A stretch of DNA of 64,000 nt, from the NCBI GenBank assembly GCA_016841245.1, contig JAENZN010000005.1:1-64000 (forward strand), read 5' to 3'. How positions within the stretch are numbered: position 1 is the stretch's first letter; each line of letters begins with the position of its first letter. The notes below the pieces were generated by a model that worked only from the letters and a program-made list of their open reading frames with translations, was not told the origin of the DNA and did no database searches. Source of the stretch: Syntrophomonas sp. (GTDB lineage Bacteria; Bacillota; Syntrophomonadia; Syntrophomonadales; Syntrophomonadaceae). A program made the position numbers and the translations under genes. Shown piece by piece: positions 25,532 through 34,921 of the stretch.

Positions 25532-26383
25532 GTGGAAATAAAGAAAGTGATGGTTGTCGGAGCCGGTCAGATGGGCGGAGGAATAGCACAGGTATCTGCT
25601 CAGACCGGTTGGGAAACCGTTCAATATGATATTAACATGGATTTGGTAAATAAGGGTATGGCGGTAATAGATAAAAACCTGTCCCGCAATGTATCCAAAG
25701 GAAAGATGACTGAGGATCAAAAAGCAGCTATATTAGGTCGGATTAAGCCGTCTGTAAGTCTTGCGGATGCGGCTGATTGTGACCTGGTAATAGAAGCTAT
25801 CGTAGAAAATTTTGCTATCAAGGAAAAAGTCTTTAAGGAACTGGATAACATAGCACCTCCTCATGCTATTCTGGCTAGTAATACTTCATCTCTGCCTATC
25901 ACCCAGATTGCAGCAGTTACCAAGCGTCCGGATAAGGTTATAGGTATGCATTTCATGAATCCGGTTCCGGTAATGAAGCTGGTGGAAGTAATAAGGGGTC
26001 TGGCCACTACTGATGAAGTTTACCAGATTGTAGAAGAAGCTTCTATAAAGATGGGCAAAGTTCCGGTATGGTGTAAAGACGTACCTGGTTTTATATCTAA
26101 CCGGGTGCTGCAGGTGATGATCAACGAAGCTCTGTGGGAACTTTATGAAGGTGTAGCTCCGGCCGAAAACATTGACAATATAATGAAACTGGGGATGAAT
26201 CATCCAATGGGACCCTGTGAACTGGCAGATTTGATTGGCCTGGATACTATTCTATCTATCCTTAATGTTATGTATGACGGTTACGGAGATCCTAAATATC
26301 GTCCTTCTCCTTTATTAAAACAGTATGTCAATGCCGGCTGGCTGGGCAGGAAAACTGGCAAAGGAATATTTGACTACAAGTAA
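25532..26383 (+). CDS. hbd: 3-Hydroxyacyl-CoA dehydrogenase
   Basis: The 283-residue NAD-dependent enzyme has a Rossmann motif VVGAGQMGGGIAQ near the N terminus, SNTSSLPITQI, and the catalytic HFMNPVPVMKLVEV segment (His-Glu dyad). The domain that ends GRKTGKGIFDY is the standard C terminus. GTG 25532 is nine bases after AGGAGG; a TTG one codon earlier is possible. It oxidises 3-hydroxyacyl-CoA between crotonase and thiolase steps. Confidence 0.95.
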   Translation: MEIKKVMVVGAGQMGGGIAQVSAQTGWETVQYDINMDLVNKGMAVIDKNLSRNVSKGKMTEDQKAAILGRIKPSVSLADAADCDLVIEAIVENFAIKEKVFKELDNIAPPHAILASNTSSLPITQIAAVTKRPDKVIGMHFMNPVPVMKLVEVIRGLATTDEVYQIVEEASIKMGKVPVWCKDVPGFISNRVLQVMINEALWELYEGVAPAENIDNIMKLGMNHPMGPCELADLIGLDTILSILNVMYDGYGDPKYRPSPLLKQYVNAGWLGRKTGKGIFDYK

Positions 26384-26424
26384 CTACAAGGAAGGTTTTA
26401 CAACTTCAAAAAGGAGGAGTGAAG

Positions 26425-27207
26425 GTGGAATTTGCTAACATTTTACTGGAAAAGGACAATAGAGTAGCTGTTTTGAGTGTGAATCGGCCGAAAGCCTTAA
26501 ACGCTCTGAATAAAGACACCTTGCTCGAGATTAAGGCTGCGGTAGAAAATGTGCGAGATGATGACTCTATTGACGTGATGATCATTACTGGTTCGGGAGA
26601 GAAGTCATTCGTGGCGGGAGCTGATATAAGTTTCATGGTCAATATCAATCCTCTAGAAGGGCGGGAATTCGGCTTATTGGGGCAAGCTGTATTCCGGCTC
26701 ATAGAGTCCATGGAAAAACCGGTTATAGCAGCTGTAAATGGATTCTGCCTGGGTGGTGGGTGCGAACTGGCCATGGCTTGTGATATCCGGATAAGTTCAG
26801 AAAAGGGTAAATTTGGCCAGCCTGAAGTAGGATTGGGCGTTACCCCCGGTTTCGGCGGAACCCAGCGTTTACCTAGAATCGTTGGACCAGGTATGGCCAA
26901 GCTGCTCTTGTACACCGGTGATACTATAGGCGCTATGGAAGCATTAAGGATCGGTCTGGTTGACCAGGTGGTTGCCAAAGAAGACCTGATGGATTTTGTA
27001 AAGGGAATAGCTAAAAGGATTGCTGTTAAAGGTCAATGCTCAGTGAGGTTCTGTAAAGCAGCAGTTAATGAAGGCATGCAGACAGATATAGATCGAGCTA
27101 TGAGCATAGAGGCGGATTTATTCGGCTTATGTTTTGCTACTCTCGACCAAAAAGAAGGTATGACGGCTTTTGTTGAGAAAAGGAAAGCCAACTTTATAGG
27201 TAAATAG
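26425..27207 (+). CDS. crt: Enoyl-CoA hydratase (crotonase)
   Basis: The product is 260 residues when started at GTG 26425 (AAGGAGG seven bases upstream; GTG 26419 is too close). It has RPKALNALN, SFVAGADISFM, the oxyanion-hole segment GFCLGGGCELAMACDIR and PEVGLGVTPGFGGTQRL. Both catalytic glutamates of hydratases are present (GGCELA and QPEVGLG). It hydrates the 2-enoyl-CoA formed by the next gene's product. Confidence 0.95.
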   Translation: MEFANILLEKDNRVAVLSVNRPKALNALNKDTLLEIKAAVENVRDDDSIDVMIITGSGEKSFVAGADISFMVNINPLEGREFGLLGQAVFRLIESMEKPVIAAVNGFCLGGGCELAMACDIRISSEKGKFGQPEVGLGVTPGFGGTQRLPRIVGPGMAKLLLYTGDTIGAMEALRIGLVDQVVAKEDLMDFVKGIAKRIAVKGQCSVRFCKAAVNEGMQTDIDRAMSIEADLFGLCFATLDQKEGMTAFVEKRKANFIGK

Positions 27208-27227
27208 AATTAGGGAGATGAGATTTT

Positions 27228-28376
27228 ATGGATTTTAGTTTAAGCGAAGAATCATTAATGATGCGAGATATGTTTAGAAAATTCGCCAAGAATGAAGTTG
27301 AACCGCTGGCAGCAGAGCTGGATAAAACCCACGAATTTCCCATGGGCAATTTTAAGAAAATGGCCGATCTGGGTTTGACTGGATTGCCGATTCCTGAGGA
27401 ATGGGGTGGAGCAGGAGCTTCATACCTGGATTTTGCTATATTTGTGGAAGAGATAGCCAAGTGCTGTGCTTCTACTGCCGTTATTATGAGCGTACATACC
27501 GGCTTAGGATGTATGAGTACCTATTTGTACGGCAGCCAGAGATTGAAAGAAAAATATCTGCGGGCTCTGGCAACGGGTGAAATTATAGGAGCTTATGCTC
27601 TCACTGAACCGAATGCCGGTTCTGACGCAGCATCACTCAAATGCAAGGCTGAAGACAAGGGAGATCACTTCCTGGTCAACGGCAGCAAAATATTCATCAC
27701 CAATGGGGGGGTAGCTACGACCTATTGCACATTCGTGAAAACTGATCCTACCCAGCCTTCCGGCCGGGGAATAACCTGTCTGATTATCGAAAAAGACACT
27801 CCGGGATTTACCATGAGTAAACCGGTGGAGAAAATGGGTATGGCTGGTTCACCTACAGTTGAGCTATATTTTGAGGATGTTAAAGTCCCCAAAGAAAATG
27901 TCCTGGGTGAAATTAATGATGGCTTCAAAGTAGCTATGGGGCTGTTAGCCGGGGGTCGTATCACCATAGGTGCTCAGGGTCTGGGTATTGGTGAAGGAGC
28001 TCTGGATTATACCATCAATTATATTAAAGAAAGACAGCAGTTTGGTAAACCGCTGGCAGCTAATCAAGGGGTCCAGTTTATGGTGGCTGATATGGCCACG
28101 GCGTTAGATGCAGCCCAGATGTTAATATACCGCGCAGCTTGGCTTAAAGATAATGGATTGCCTCATAATGCTCAGGCCTCCATGGGTAAGAAGTTTGCTA
28201 CGGATACCGGTATGGAAGTTTGCACCAACTGTGTACAGCTCATGGGTGGTTATGGCTACTGCAGAGAATTTCCGATTGAGCGTATGATGAGAGACGTTAA
28301 GATCACCCAGATATATGAAGGTTCCAATCAAATCCAGAGAATGATCATAGGCCGAGAAGTCATTGGCAAATGGTAG
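27228..28376 (+). CDS. Acyl-CoA dehydrogenase
   Basis: The 382-residue FAD enzyme of the short/medium-chain acyl-CoA dehydrogenase family has AYALTEPNAGSDAASL, the KIFITNGG flavin segment and the catalytic Glu364 in QIYEGSNQIQR. No etfAB genes adjoin, so electrons must go to an ETF encoded elsewhere. The gene starts 21 bases after crt behind GGGAGATGAG. Confidence 0.95.
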   Translation: MDFSLSEESLMMRDMFRKFAKNEVEPLAAELDKTHEFPMGNFKKMADLGLTGLPIPEEWGGAGASYLDFAIFVEEIAKCCASTAVIMSVHTGLGCMSTYLYGSQRLKEKYLRALATGEIIGAYALTEPNAGSDAASLKCKAEDKGDHFLVNGSKIFITNGGVATTYCTFVKTDPTQPSGRGITCLIIEKDTPGFTMSKPVEKMGMAGSPTVELYFEDVKVPKENVLGEINDGFKVAMGLLAGGRITIGAQGLGIGEGALDYTINYIKERQQFGKPLAANQGVQFMVADMATALDAAQMLIYRAAWLKDNGLPHNAQASMGKKFATDTGMEVCTNCVQLMGGYGYCREFPIERMMRDVKITQIYEGSNQIQRMIIGREVIGKW

Positions 28377-28390
28377 AAAAAAAGGGATTT

Positions 28391-28419
28391 CCGGGGAACT
28401 TCTTTAAAAGTTCTCCCGG
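28391..28419 (+). promoter_or_regulatory. Intercistronic hairpin without T run
   Basis: CCGGG and AACTT pair with AAGTT and CCCGG around CTTTAA, with a one-base mismatch. No T run follows, so it may be a processing or stabilising structure separating the beta-oxidation enzymes from the CoA-transferase genes. Confidence 0.5.
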
Positions 28420-28517
28420 ATAAAACCATAATAGAATCAATTATATTTTACAAGTGCTTGCGGAAATTGGCAACACCAGGTAAGGAAAGGTAATTAAATG
28501 GAGGAGGAGGTTCGAGA

Positions 28518-29492
28518 ATGGGAAAACCAACCAGACTTAGTTTAACTGAAGCCATCAGTCTAATAAAAGACGGCGATATGCTGACCTTTAGCGGATTTAC
28601 CATTTGGCGTCGTCCCATGGCAGCTATCTATGAAATGATCAGGCAGGGTAAGAAAAATCTGCATCTAGTTGAAGTTAATGGTGGAACCCACGATGACATG
28701 TTGGTTGGAGCTGGATGTGTAAATATATGGGAGTCATGCTGGGTTGGTCATGAGCTTTATGGAAAAATAGGAGGAAATTTCTCAAGAAAACTTCAGTCCG
28801 GGGAAGTGATTTGTGAAGATTATAGTCATGTGCATATGCTATATCGTCTGGCCGCAGGTTCAATGGGCTTACCTTACCTGCCCACATATGCCAGTATGGG
28901 AACTGACATGCTCAATCCTGAGTATGATCATTTAGGTAAATTAGGTTTGAGAGACGGATCCAATCCTAAGATACCAAAAAAGAAATACGAAATTGTAGAG
29001 GATCCCTTCTATGATAGTCAGCTTCTTCATATACCTGCCGCTAACCCGGATTGGTGTATTGCCTGTGTTCAAACAGTGGGTGATGAAGGTACCGTCAGGG
29101 TGGAAGGACAGGTGTATTCTGATGAAGAAGCCATTAAAGCAGCTGACCAAGTAATCATACTGGCCGAACAAGTGGTAACGGAAGAGTACGTCAGGCGAGA
29201 GCCTACCAGAAATCTAATTGCCCCCCACCAAATAAATTATATAGTTGAACTTCCCTGGGCTAGTTATCCTACTGGTTCCTTTGGATTCTATGAGCCGGAT
29301 GGAGCCTTCATTAAGAACTTCTATGAGAAAACCAGAACCCAGGAAGGCATGGATGTCTGGCTCAATGAATGGGTGTTTGGAGTCAAGGATTTTGACGAAT
29401 TTCTAACTAAAGTTGGAGTGTTGCAGCTGGAAAAACTGAGGGCCAATCCGGTCTTTGGTTATTCCACTAAGGTGAAAAGGGGGTCGAGATAA
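28518..29492 (+). CDS. CoA-transferase subunit A (glutaconate CoA-transferase-like), operon 1
   Basis: The 324-residue family I CoA-transferase alpha-type subunit resembles the GctA branch: DGDMLTFSGFTIWRRPMAAIYE at the N terminus, GCVNIWESCWVGHE and LPYLPTYASMGTDM. With the B subunit it should transfer CoA from acyl-CoA to a free acid, the energy-saving way for a syntroph to activate substrate. Related decarboxylases (AibAB) and ring hydrolases (IpdAB) share this fold. GGAGGAGG precedes the ATG. Confidence 0.88.
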   Translation: MGKPTRLSLTEAISLIKDGDMLTFSGFTIWRRPMAAIYEMIRQGKKNLHLVEVNGGTHDDMLVGAGCVNIWESCWVGHELYGKIGGNFSRKLQSGEVICEDYSHVHMLYRLAAGSMGLPYLPTYASMGTDMLNPEYDHLGKLGLRDGSNPKIPKKKYEIVEDPFYDSQLLHIPAANPDWCIACVQTVGDEGTVRVEGQVYSDEEAIKAADQVIILAEQVVTEEYVRREPTRNLIAPHQINYIVELPWASYPTGSFGFYEPDGAFIKNFYEKTRTQEGMDVWLNEWVFGVKDFDEFLTKVGVLQLEKLRANPVFGYSTKVKRGSR

Positions 29493-30301
29493 TGGCTATG
29501 ACTGATCATGTGAAAGTTGACGAATTCAAGCCTATCGATCTTCTGGCAGTGGCCGCAGCCAGGGAGGTAAGCGACGGAGATATTGTTTTTGCTGGTACAG
29601 GTCTCCCCATGCTGGCTATTATGCTGGCCCAGTTAACCAATGCTCCCAACGCGGTATGTATTTATGAAGCCGGAAGTGTTGATGGCAGGCCTATTTCACT
29701 TCCCACCTCAGTAGGAGATGCCAGGTGTATTTATCAGGCATCTATAGCTTCAGGTCTTTTTGATGTATTTAATCAGCTGCAGAGGGGCGTAGTTGATCTG
29801 GCGTTCCTGGGAGGAGCAGAAATTGATAAATATGGGAATGTAAATACGACGGCTATGGGCCAATACGGGATGAAACCCCAAAAGCGTTTAACTGGAAGTG
29901 GAGGTAATTCCGATATTAATTCGCTGGCTAAAAAAACCGTATTTATCATGCCTCAAGAGAAAAGACGTTTCAGAGAGAAGGTGGATTTTATAACCTCTCC
30001 GGGATGGAGAATCCCTAAGTGGCCGTCAGGTGAGATGGTGCCTAAAAAAGAAATTTATAACAAGGCATTCAGGGGAGGGCCTGCAGCAGTGGTCAGTAAT
30101 ATGGGAGTATTTCGCTTTGATGAAAACGGTGAAATGTATCTGGATACCGTACACCCCGGTTTTACCGCTGAACAGGTTAAAGACAACTGTATGTTTGATC
30201 TGAATATTTCCAGGGTAAGTGGGGAAACAGAACTGCCTACCTATCAGCAAATAGATCTGCTTTACAATAAAGTTGATCCGGAAGGAATCTTCTTACCCTA
30301 G
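29492..30301 (+). CDS. CoA-transferase subunit B (glutaconate CoA-transferase-like), operon 1
   Basis: The 269-residue beta-type subunit has Glu59 in CIYEAGSVDG, which by eye falls at the position of the GctB catalytic glutamate. FLGGAEIDKYGNVNTT and a C-terminal DTVHPGFTAEQV follow. Retention of the glutamate favours true CoA transfer over AibAB-type decarboxylation. The start overlaps the A-subunit stop (TAATG), so the subunits are coupled. Confidence 0.88.
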   Translation: MAMTDHVKVDEFKPIDLLAVAAAREVSDGDIVFAGTGLPMLAIMLAQLTNAPNAVCIYEAGSVDGRPISLPTSVGDARCIYQASIASGLFDVFNQLQRGVVDLAFLGGAEIDKYGNVNTTAMGQYGMKPQKRLTGSGGNSDINSLAKKTVFIMPQEKRRFREKVDFITSPGWRIPKWPSGEMVPKKEIYNKAFRGGPAAVVSNMGVFRFDENGEMYLDTVHPGFTAEQVKDNCMFDLNISRVSGETELPTYQQIDLLYNKVDPEGIFLP

Positions 30302-30376
30302 AGGGAAAATTTCCGGGAATACATTTTTCGCTTACCCGGTTTACGTGAAATGCTCATTTGAAAAGGAGGATTTTTA

Positions 30377-31561
30377 ATGGCTTTACCTTTAGAGGGTATC
30401 AAGGTATTGGATCTTTCCAGATATCTTCCCGGACCATTCTGTACGCAGCTGCTGGCGGACTTTGGAGCAGAAGTAGTCAAAATTGAACAGCCTGAGGTGG
30501 GGGATCCAGGCAGGCAGCTGGCTCCGGTGGTAAATGGAATCAGTACCCGCTTCTATACTGTTAATCGCAACAAGAAGAGCATTACGCTGGATATCCGCAA
30601 AGAGAAAGGGCGGGAAATACTTAAGAAGCTAATACCTCACTTTGATGTAATAATAGATCAATTTCGAGCTGGATTCATGGATGAGCTGGGAATAGGATAC
30701 CAAGAATTGAAGACCATCAATGACCGGATTATATTTTGTGCTATAAGTGGGTATGGTCAGGATGGTCCTATGTATAAAGCGGCCGGACATGATCTGAACT
30801 ATTTGAATCTGGCTGGTATAACAGGGACTACAGGGAGCCGCCAGGGTCGAGTGCCAGCCATGTCAGGAGTTCAGATCGCAGATATAGCCGGGGGAACTTT
30901 GTATGCAATAATATCCATACTGCTGGCACTGAGCAGCCGTGAAAAAACCGGCCGGGGTCAGATGTGCGATGTATCAATGTTGGATGGAGCAGTAAGCTTG
31001 CTGACTTATACCATGGGTGAATGGTCTGGAGATGGGATCATACCGGTAATTGGTGATGGAGTTTTAACCGGAGGATATGCCTGTTATAACATATACCAGG
31101 CCATGGATGGGAAATATGTAAGTCTTGGGGCAGTAGAGAAAAAATTCTGGGGAGAATTTTGTAATAAGTTGGATATACCTCAGTATATTGCTCTTCAGTG
31201 GAAGAAGGCTGAGCAGGAACATATAATCAATACTGTTGCAAATATAATGAAGCAAAAAAACCGGGATCAATGGGTGGATTTTTTTGCCGATAATGACATA
31301 TGTTTTTCTCCGGTATTAGACCTGGAGGAAATGAGTGAACATCCCCAGGTAAAGGCCCGGGAGATGGTCAAGAAAATTGACGATCCCACTGGCTCCGGGA
31401 AAACCATTGCATTAACCGGAGTTCCCATTAAACTCTCCGATACTCCCGGCCAAATAGTATTGAAATTTCCTGAGTTAGGGGAACATACGGCAGAGATATT
31501 AAAGGCTGCCGGATACACTACCAAGGAAATGGAAGAATTGTGTAAAAATAAAATAATATAG
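30377..31561 (+). CDS. Family III (CaiB/BaiF) CoA-transferase, copy 2
   Basis: The 394-residue paralogue of the product at 19300 is nearly identical through long stretches, for example LSRYLPGPFCTQLLADFGAE and the KKSITLDIRKE region. It keeps Asp169 in IADIAGG. Differences concentrate in the C-terminal third. AAAAGGAGG precedes the ATG. It is the last gene of operon 1. Two copies that bracket the activator and operon suggest either a duplication of the whole unit's edge or two acid specificities. Confidence 0.92.
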   Translation: MALPLEGIKVLDLSRYLPGPFCTQLLADFGAEVVKIEQPEVGDPGRQLAPVVNGISTRFYTVNRNKKSITLDIRKEKGREILKKLIPHFDVIIDQFRAGFMDELGIGYQELKTINDRIIFCAISGYGQDGPMYKAAGHDLNYLNLAGITGTTGSRQGRVPAMSGVQIADIAGGTLYAIISILLALSSREKTGRGQMCDVSMLDGAVSLLTYTMGEWSGDGIIPVIGDGVLTGGYACYNIYQAMDGKYVSLGAVEKKFWGEFCNKLDIPQYIALQWKKAEQEHIINTVANIMKQKNRDQWVDFFADNDICFSPVLDLEEMSEHPQVKAREMVKKIDDPTGSGKTIALTGVPIKLSDTPGQIVLKFPELGEHTAEILKAAGYTTKEMEELCKNKII

Positions 31562-31581
31562 TTTTTTCATAATTAATCAGG

Positions 31582-31609
31582 ACCCCCTTTAATATAACCC
31601 CTTAATATT
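31582..31609. repeat. 28-base operon-end motif, copy 1
   Basis: The segment starts ACCCCCTTTAATATAACCCC and is matched at 41470-41497 with three substitutions in 28 bases. Both copies lie directly before a terminator at the end of a CoA-metabolism operon. Its function is unknown. Confidence 0.75.
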
Positions 31610-31611
31610 TG

Positions 31612-31655
31612 GGCACGATTTCAAAAACTACTTTTGCAGTCGTGCCTTTCTTTTT
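31612..31655 (+). terminator. Terminator of beta-oxidation operon 1
   Basis: GGCACGA (31612-31618) pairs with TCGTGCC (31640-31646), followed by TTTCTTTTT. It follows the second CaiB-like gene. Confidence 0.85.
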
Positions 31656-32070
31656 AAAAGCAATTGGAGATCAACCTTTACTGGGCTGGTTGTAAGGTAG
31701 CCGGATGTTTGAAGCTTACCCCTAAGAGAAAAAGGGGAGTGTATTCTCGTTTAGCTTTAGTATCAGGACGGTTGCAATATTCCCCGGGTTAAGGGCGAGA
31801 ACCAAGTAATCGATTGAATAAACGCACATATCAATGGTAATATATATATAAGAAGTTATTATATGTAATGCAAGCAGACTGTTAATAAGTAATACGTTTT
31901 TTTAGCGGCATGTCTAGCTATGCTTTATTCTCGCCTAGCATCTTCGAGCAAAATACCGGCAGCATTTTTCTCATTCTTCGCTAAAACACAAAGTATGAAA
32001 ACAGATGCATTTTTTGTTAATCTACTGTTTTATAGATATACGATATTCCTCGTACACCCAGTGTTAACTC
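31656..32070 (+). other. Intergenic region before activator 2
   Basis: About 400 bases show no ORF with a ribosome binding site. The region is AT-rich towards the activator and should contain its promoter, but no good sigma-A consensus stands out. I see nothing else in it. Confidence 0.4.
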
Positions 32071-33471
32071 ATGAAATGGGGTGATGTTATATTTAACTGG
32101 GAGATGTTGGAGTTATTGTTTGAACAGAATCGTTATATGGCAGTAATATTTTTGGATCGGGATGGAGTTATTCAATACACTAACGAAACTTACCTGGAAA
32201 TCCTTAATTTGTCCCGGGAACAAGTGGTTGGAAGACATGTGTTGGAAATTACCCCCCACAGCCGAGCCTATATAACTTTGCAGACCGGCAAAGCTAAAGT
32301 AGGTTATGAATGGATTGTAAATAATCACCACACTCTAGGTACCGCCCTGCCCATTTTTGAAGATGATCAGGTGGTGGGTGTATTTGGCTATACTGTGTTC
32401 TTAAATATATGGGATGGTAAAAACATATTGGACGAGATTTTATCCAATCTTAATATGTATAAAGATGAGGTGCATAGATTACACAGTGCAGCCTATAGAT
32501 TTGAAGACATTCACTATCAAAGCCAAGCCATGACCGACATCATAGTATTGGCCCAGCAGGTAGCCAATCATCCGCTTACTACGGTGCTTATTACCGGTGA
32601 AAGCGGCACCGGCAAGGAGCTTTTTGCCCATGCCATACATAATGCCAGCCGGCGCTGTCAAAGGCCTTTTGTTAGGGTTAATTGTGCAGCCATCCCCGAA
32701 AACCTTCTGGAATCGGAACTATTCGGCTACGAAGAAGGTGCCTACACCGGTGCCCAAAAGGGTGGTAAGCTGGGTAAATTCGAACTGGCTGATCAGGGGA
32801 CCATTTTTCTGGATGAAATTGCTGAAGTACCACTTAATATGCAGAGCAAGCTGCTGTTTGTGCTGCAGGATCAGGTAGTGGAAAGATTAGGGGGAGTACA
32901 TCCCACTAAAATTAATGTCAGAGTGATAGCAGCTACTAATCGTGACCTGGAGAATATGGTAAGATCTGGCAGTTTTCGTCAGGATTTATATTATCGTTTA
33001 AACGTAGTGCATATTAAAATTCCGCCCTTAAGAGATAGGGCGGAAGACATTCGTTTAATAACACCGCACATAATCAGTAATCTAAGTCAACGTTTAAACA
33101 TTGCCGAAAGGGAAATCGACGAGCAGGCCCTGCAGAGGCTCTGTAAATACTCCTGGCCAGGTAATGTCCGGGAGCTGGAAAATGTATTGGAAAGAAGTTT
33201 AATCATTGCTGAAATGGAGGGAGCCAGAGTATTGTCAGGCAGACACCTGAACATCTCTGAGGACAAATTTGATTTTAATGATTTATCCGAAGTAAAAAGC
33301 CTGAAAAACATGTTGGAGGAATACGAAAAAAAATTGCTGGCCAGAATCCTAAAAGACTGCCAGTTTGACGTGCCTGGAGCAGCCAGACAGCTCAATATGG
33401 ATCCTTCCTCGCTGTATAGAAAATTGAGAAAATTTGGTATATGTATTAGAAAAGAATATTCTATAAATTAG
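32071..33471 (+). CDS. Sigma-54-dependent activator, PAS-AAA+-Fis
   Basis: The 466-residue enhancer-binding protein has one N-terminal PAS domain (about 15-110, IFLDRDGVIQYTNETYLEIL). The AAA+ domain has Walker A GESGTGKE (176-183), GAYTGA (223-228) and Walker B IFLDE (D248, E249). A C-terminal Fis-type HTH ends the protein. No CBS domains are present, unlike activator 1. No good ribosome binding site precedes ATG 32071; ATG 32104 is an alternative. A palindrome and a -24/-12 promoter immediately downstream point to the operon starting at 33742 as its target. Confidence 0.93.
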   Translation: MKWGDVIFNWEMLELLFEQNRYMAVIFLDRDGVIQYTNETYLEILNLSREQVVGRHVLEITPHSRAYITLQTGKAKVGYEWIVNNHHTLGTALPIFEDDQVVGVFGYTVFLNIWDGKNILDEILSNLNMYKDEVHRLHSAAYRFEDIHYQSQAMTDIIVLAQQVANHPLTTVLITGESGTGKELFAHAIHNASRRCQRPFVRVNCAAIPENLLESELFGYEEGAYTGAQKGGKLGKFELADQGTIFLDEIAEVPLNMQSKLLFVLQDQVVERLGGVHPTKINVRVIAATNRDLENMVRSGSFRQDLYYRLNVVHIKIPPLRDRAEDIRLITPHIISNLSQRLNIAEREIDEQALQRLCKYSWPGNVRELENVLERSLIIAEMEGARVLSGRHLNISEDKFDFNDLSEVKSLKNMLEEYEKKLLARILKDCQFDVPGAARQLNMDPSSLYRKLRKFGICIRKEYSIN

Positions 33472-33475
33472 GAGC

Positions 33476-33527
33476 TGGCAATTTTGCCACAACACTTTTA
33501 TTTTTACCAGCACCCACAAGCAGGTGC
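33476..33527 (+). promoter_or_regulatory. Candidate upstream activator sites for activator 2
   Basis: TGGCAA-TT-TTGCCA (33476-33489) is a 6-bp dyad, and GCACC/GGTGC (33510-33514/33523-33527) is a second. They are about 110-160 bases upstream of the sigma-54 promoter at 33637 and differ from the TTGTTGC sites of activator 1. Confidence 0.55.
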
Positions 33528-33591
33528 AAGCAATATTTTAAAAAATACCGGTATAAATACCAGAAATAATCAATAACAGAATAATAACATC

Positions 33592-33637
33592 GAGCCAGAA
33601 CCCCTGATTAATGAGGTTCTGGCTCTTATTTTTTTTT
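33592..33637 (+). terminator. Terminator of activator 2
   Basis: GAGCCAGAACC (33592-33602) pairs with GGTTCTGGCTC (33615-33625), followed by TTATTTTTTTTT. The T tract runs directly into the -24 element of the next promoter. Confidence 0.92.
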
Positions 33638-33652
33638 GGCATATATATTGCT
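33637..33652 (+). promoter_or_regulatory. Sigma-54 (-24/-12) promoter of operon 2
   Basis: TGGCAT-N5-ATTGCT has GG at 33638-33639 and GC at 33650-33651, with correct 12-base phasing. It lies about 90 bases before the acyl-CoA dehydrogenase start and directly after the terminator of activator 2. Confidence 0.88.
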
Positions 33653-33741
33653 AAATAGATAGTCAGGACAGATGGAAGGGGGGTGGATTCAAGGTGAACC
33701 TGTAGATAACATAATTAACAAACATGAAGGAGGGAAAAGAT

Positions 33742-34884
33742 TTGAGTTTTGGATTTACTTATAACGAAGACCAGCTGGCATTACAGCGAACGGTACGAAA
33801 GTTTGCTGAAAATGAAATTGTTCCGGTAAGACATGACTACGATGAATCGGAAGAATTTCCCTGGACAGAAGTTAAGAAAATGCATGAGTTGGGAATATTC
33901 TGCATGAATGCGCCGGAGAAATACAACGGTATGACCTTTGGTAATGTAACTCTTTGTATGGTGTGTGAAGAGATATGCAAAGCCTGCTTAGGAATAGGTA
34001 TTACCCCATTGGTTAATATGCTGGCTTCAGAACCCGTTCTGTATGGCGGCAACGAAGAACAGTGGGACTGGTGGTACCCTAGAATCTGTGATGAGGGAAA
34101 ACTGGCTGCCTATGCCGTAACTGAACCTGGTGCAGGGTCTGACGTGGCAGGTGTATCTACCTCGGTCAAGAAGGATGGAGACTATTATATTCTAAATGGC
34201 ACCAAATGCTTCATCACCAATGGTCGGCATGCTTCTCAATTATGCGTCCTGGCTACCCATGATAAGAGCAAAGGAAGCCGGGCCCAGTCCTTTTTTATAG
34301 TAGATACCAGTACCGAAGGGGTTTCCTTTGGTAAGAGTGAACATAAAATGGGCATGCGCTGTTCAGAAACCTCGGAGGTGATTTTTGATAATGTAAAAGT
34401 ACACAAGAAATTCCTCATTGGGGCAGAAGGAGATGGATTTAAGCTGGCCATGAAGTCCTTTAATTCTTCCCGTCCCTTTATAGCATCGGCCTCGGTAGGA
34501 GTAGCCAGCGGAGCCTTTGAATTTGCCAGAGATTATGCCAAGGAAAGAAAGGCTTTTGGTAAAGCTATTGCCAATTTTCAGGCTATTCAATTCATGCTGG
34601 CGGATATGGCCATGGAAATCGAAGCATCGCGTCTCCTGTGGCAGAAAGCAGCCTGGCTCTTAGACGAAGGCTTGATGGCGGCCGAACTATCGGCCATATG
34701 TAAGTGTTATGCAGCCGATATGGCCATGAAAGTGACCACCGATGCAGTGCAGATACTGGGGGGATATGGTTTCTGCAGGGATTATCCGGTGGAAAAAATG
34801 ATGAGAGATGCCAAGATACTGCAGATTTTCGAAGGCACCTCCCAAATACAACGGGTGATAATCGCCAAAGACGTTCTTTCCTAG
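33742..34884 (+). CDS. Acyl-CoA dehydrogenase, operon 2
   Basis: The product has 380 residues from TTG 33742, which has AAGGAGGG seven bases upstream; the in-frame ATG 33724 precedes that ribosome binding site. AAYAVTEPGAGSDVAG, NGTKCFITNGR and catalytic Glu364 in QIFEGTSQIQR identify the family. It is clearly diverged from the operon 1 enzyme, so a different acyl chain is likely. It is the first gene after the sigma-54 promoter. Confidence 0.94.
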   Translation: MSFGFTYNEDQLALQRTVRKFAENEIVPVRHDYDESEEFPWTEVKKMHELGIFCMNAPEKYNGMTFGNVTLCMVCEEICKACLGIGITPLVNMLASEPVLYGGNEEQWDWWYPRICDEGKLAAYAVTEPGAGSDVAGVSTSVKKDGDYYILNGTKCFITNGRHASQLCVLATHDKSKGSRAQSFFIVDTSTEGVSFGKSEHKMGMRCSETSEVIFDNVKVHKKFLIGAEGDGFKLAMKSFNSSRPFIASASVGVASGAFEFARDYAKERKAFGKAIANFQAIQFMLADMAMEIEASRLLWQKAAWLLDEGLMAAELSAICKCYAADMAMKVTTDAVQILGGYGFCRDYPVEKMMRDAKILQIFEGTSQIQRVIIAKDVLS

Positions 34885-34921
34885 AGAGATATAAGAAAAT
34901 AACCGAAGGAGGGGCATTTAT

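Noticed and set aside
28441-28517. Possible sigma-54 promoter (TTGGCAACACC) before the operon 1 CoA-transferase
   Set aside because: No GC dinucleotide occurs at the required 12-base distance from GG.
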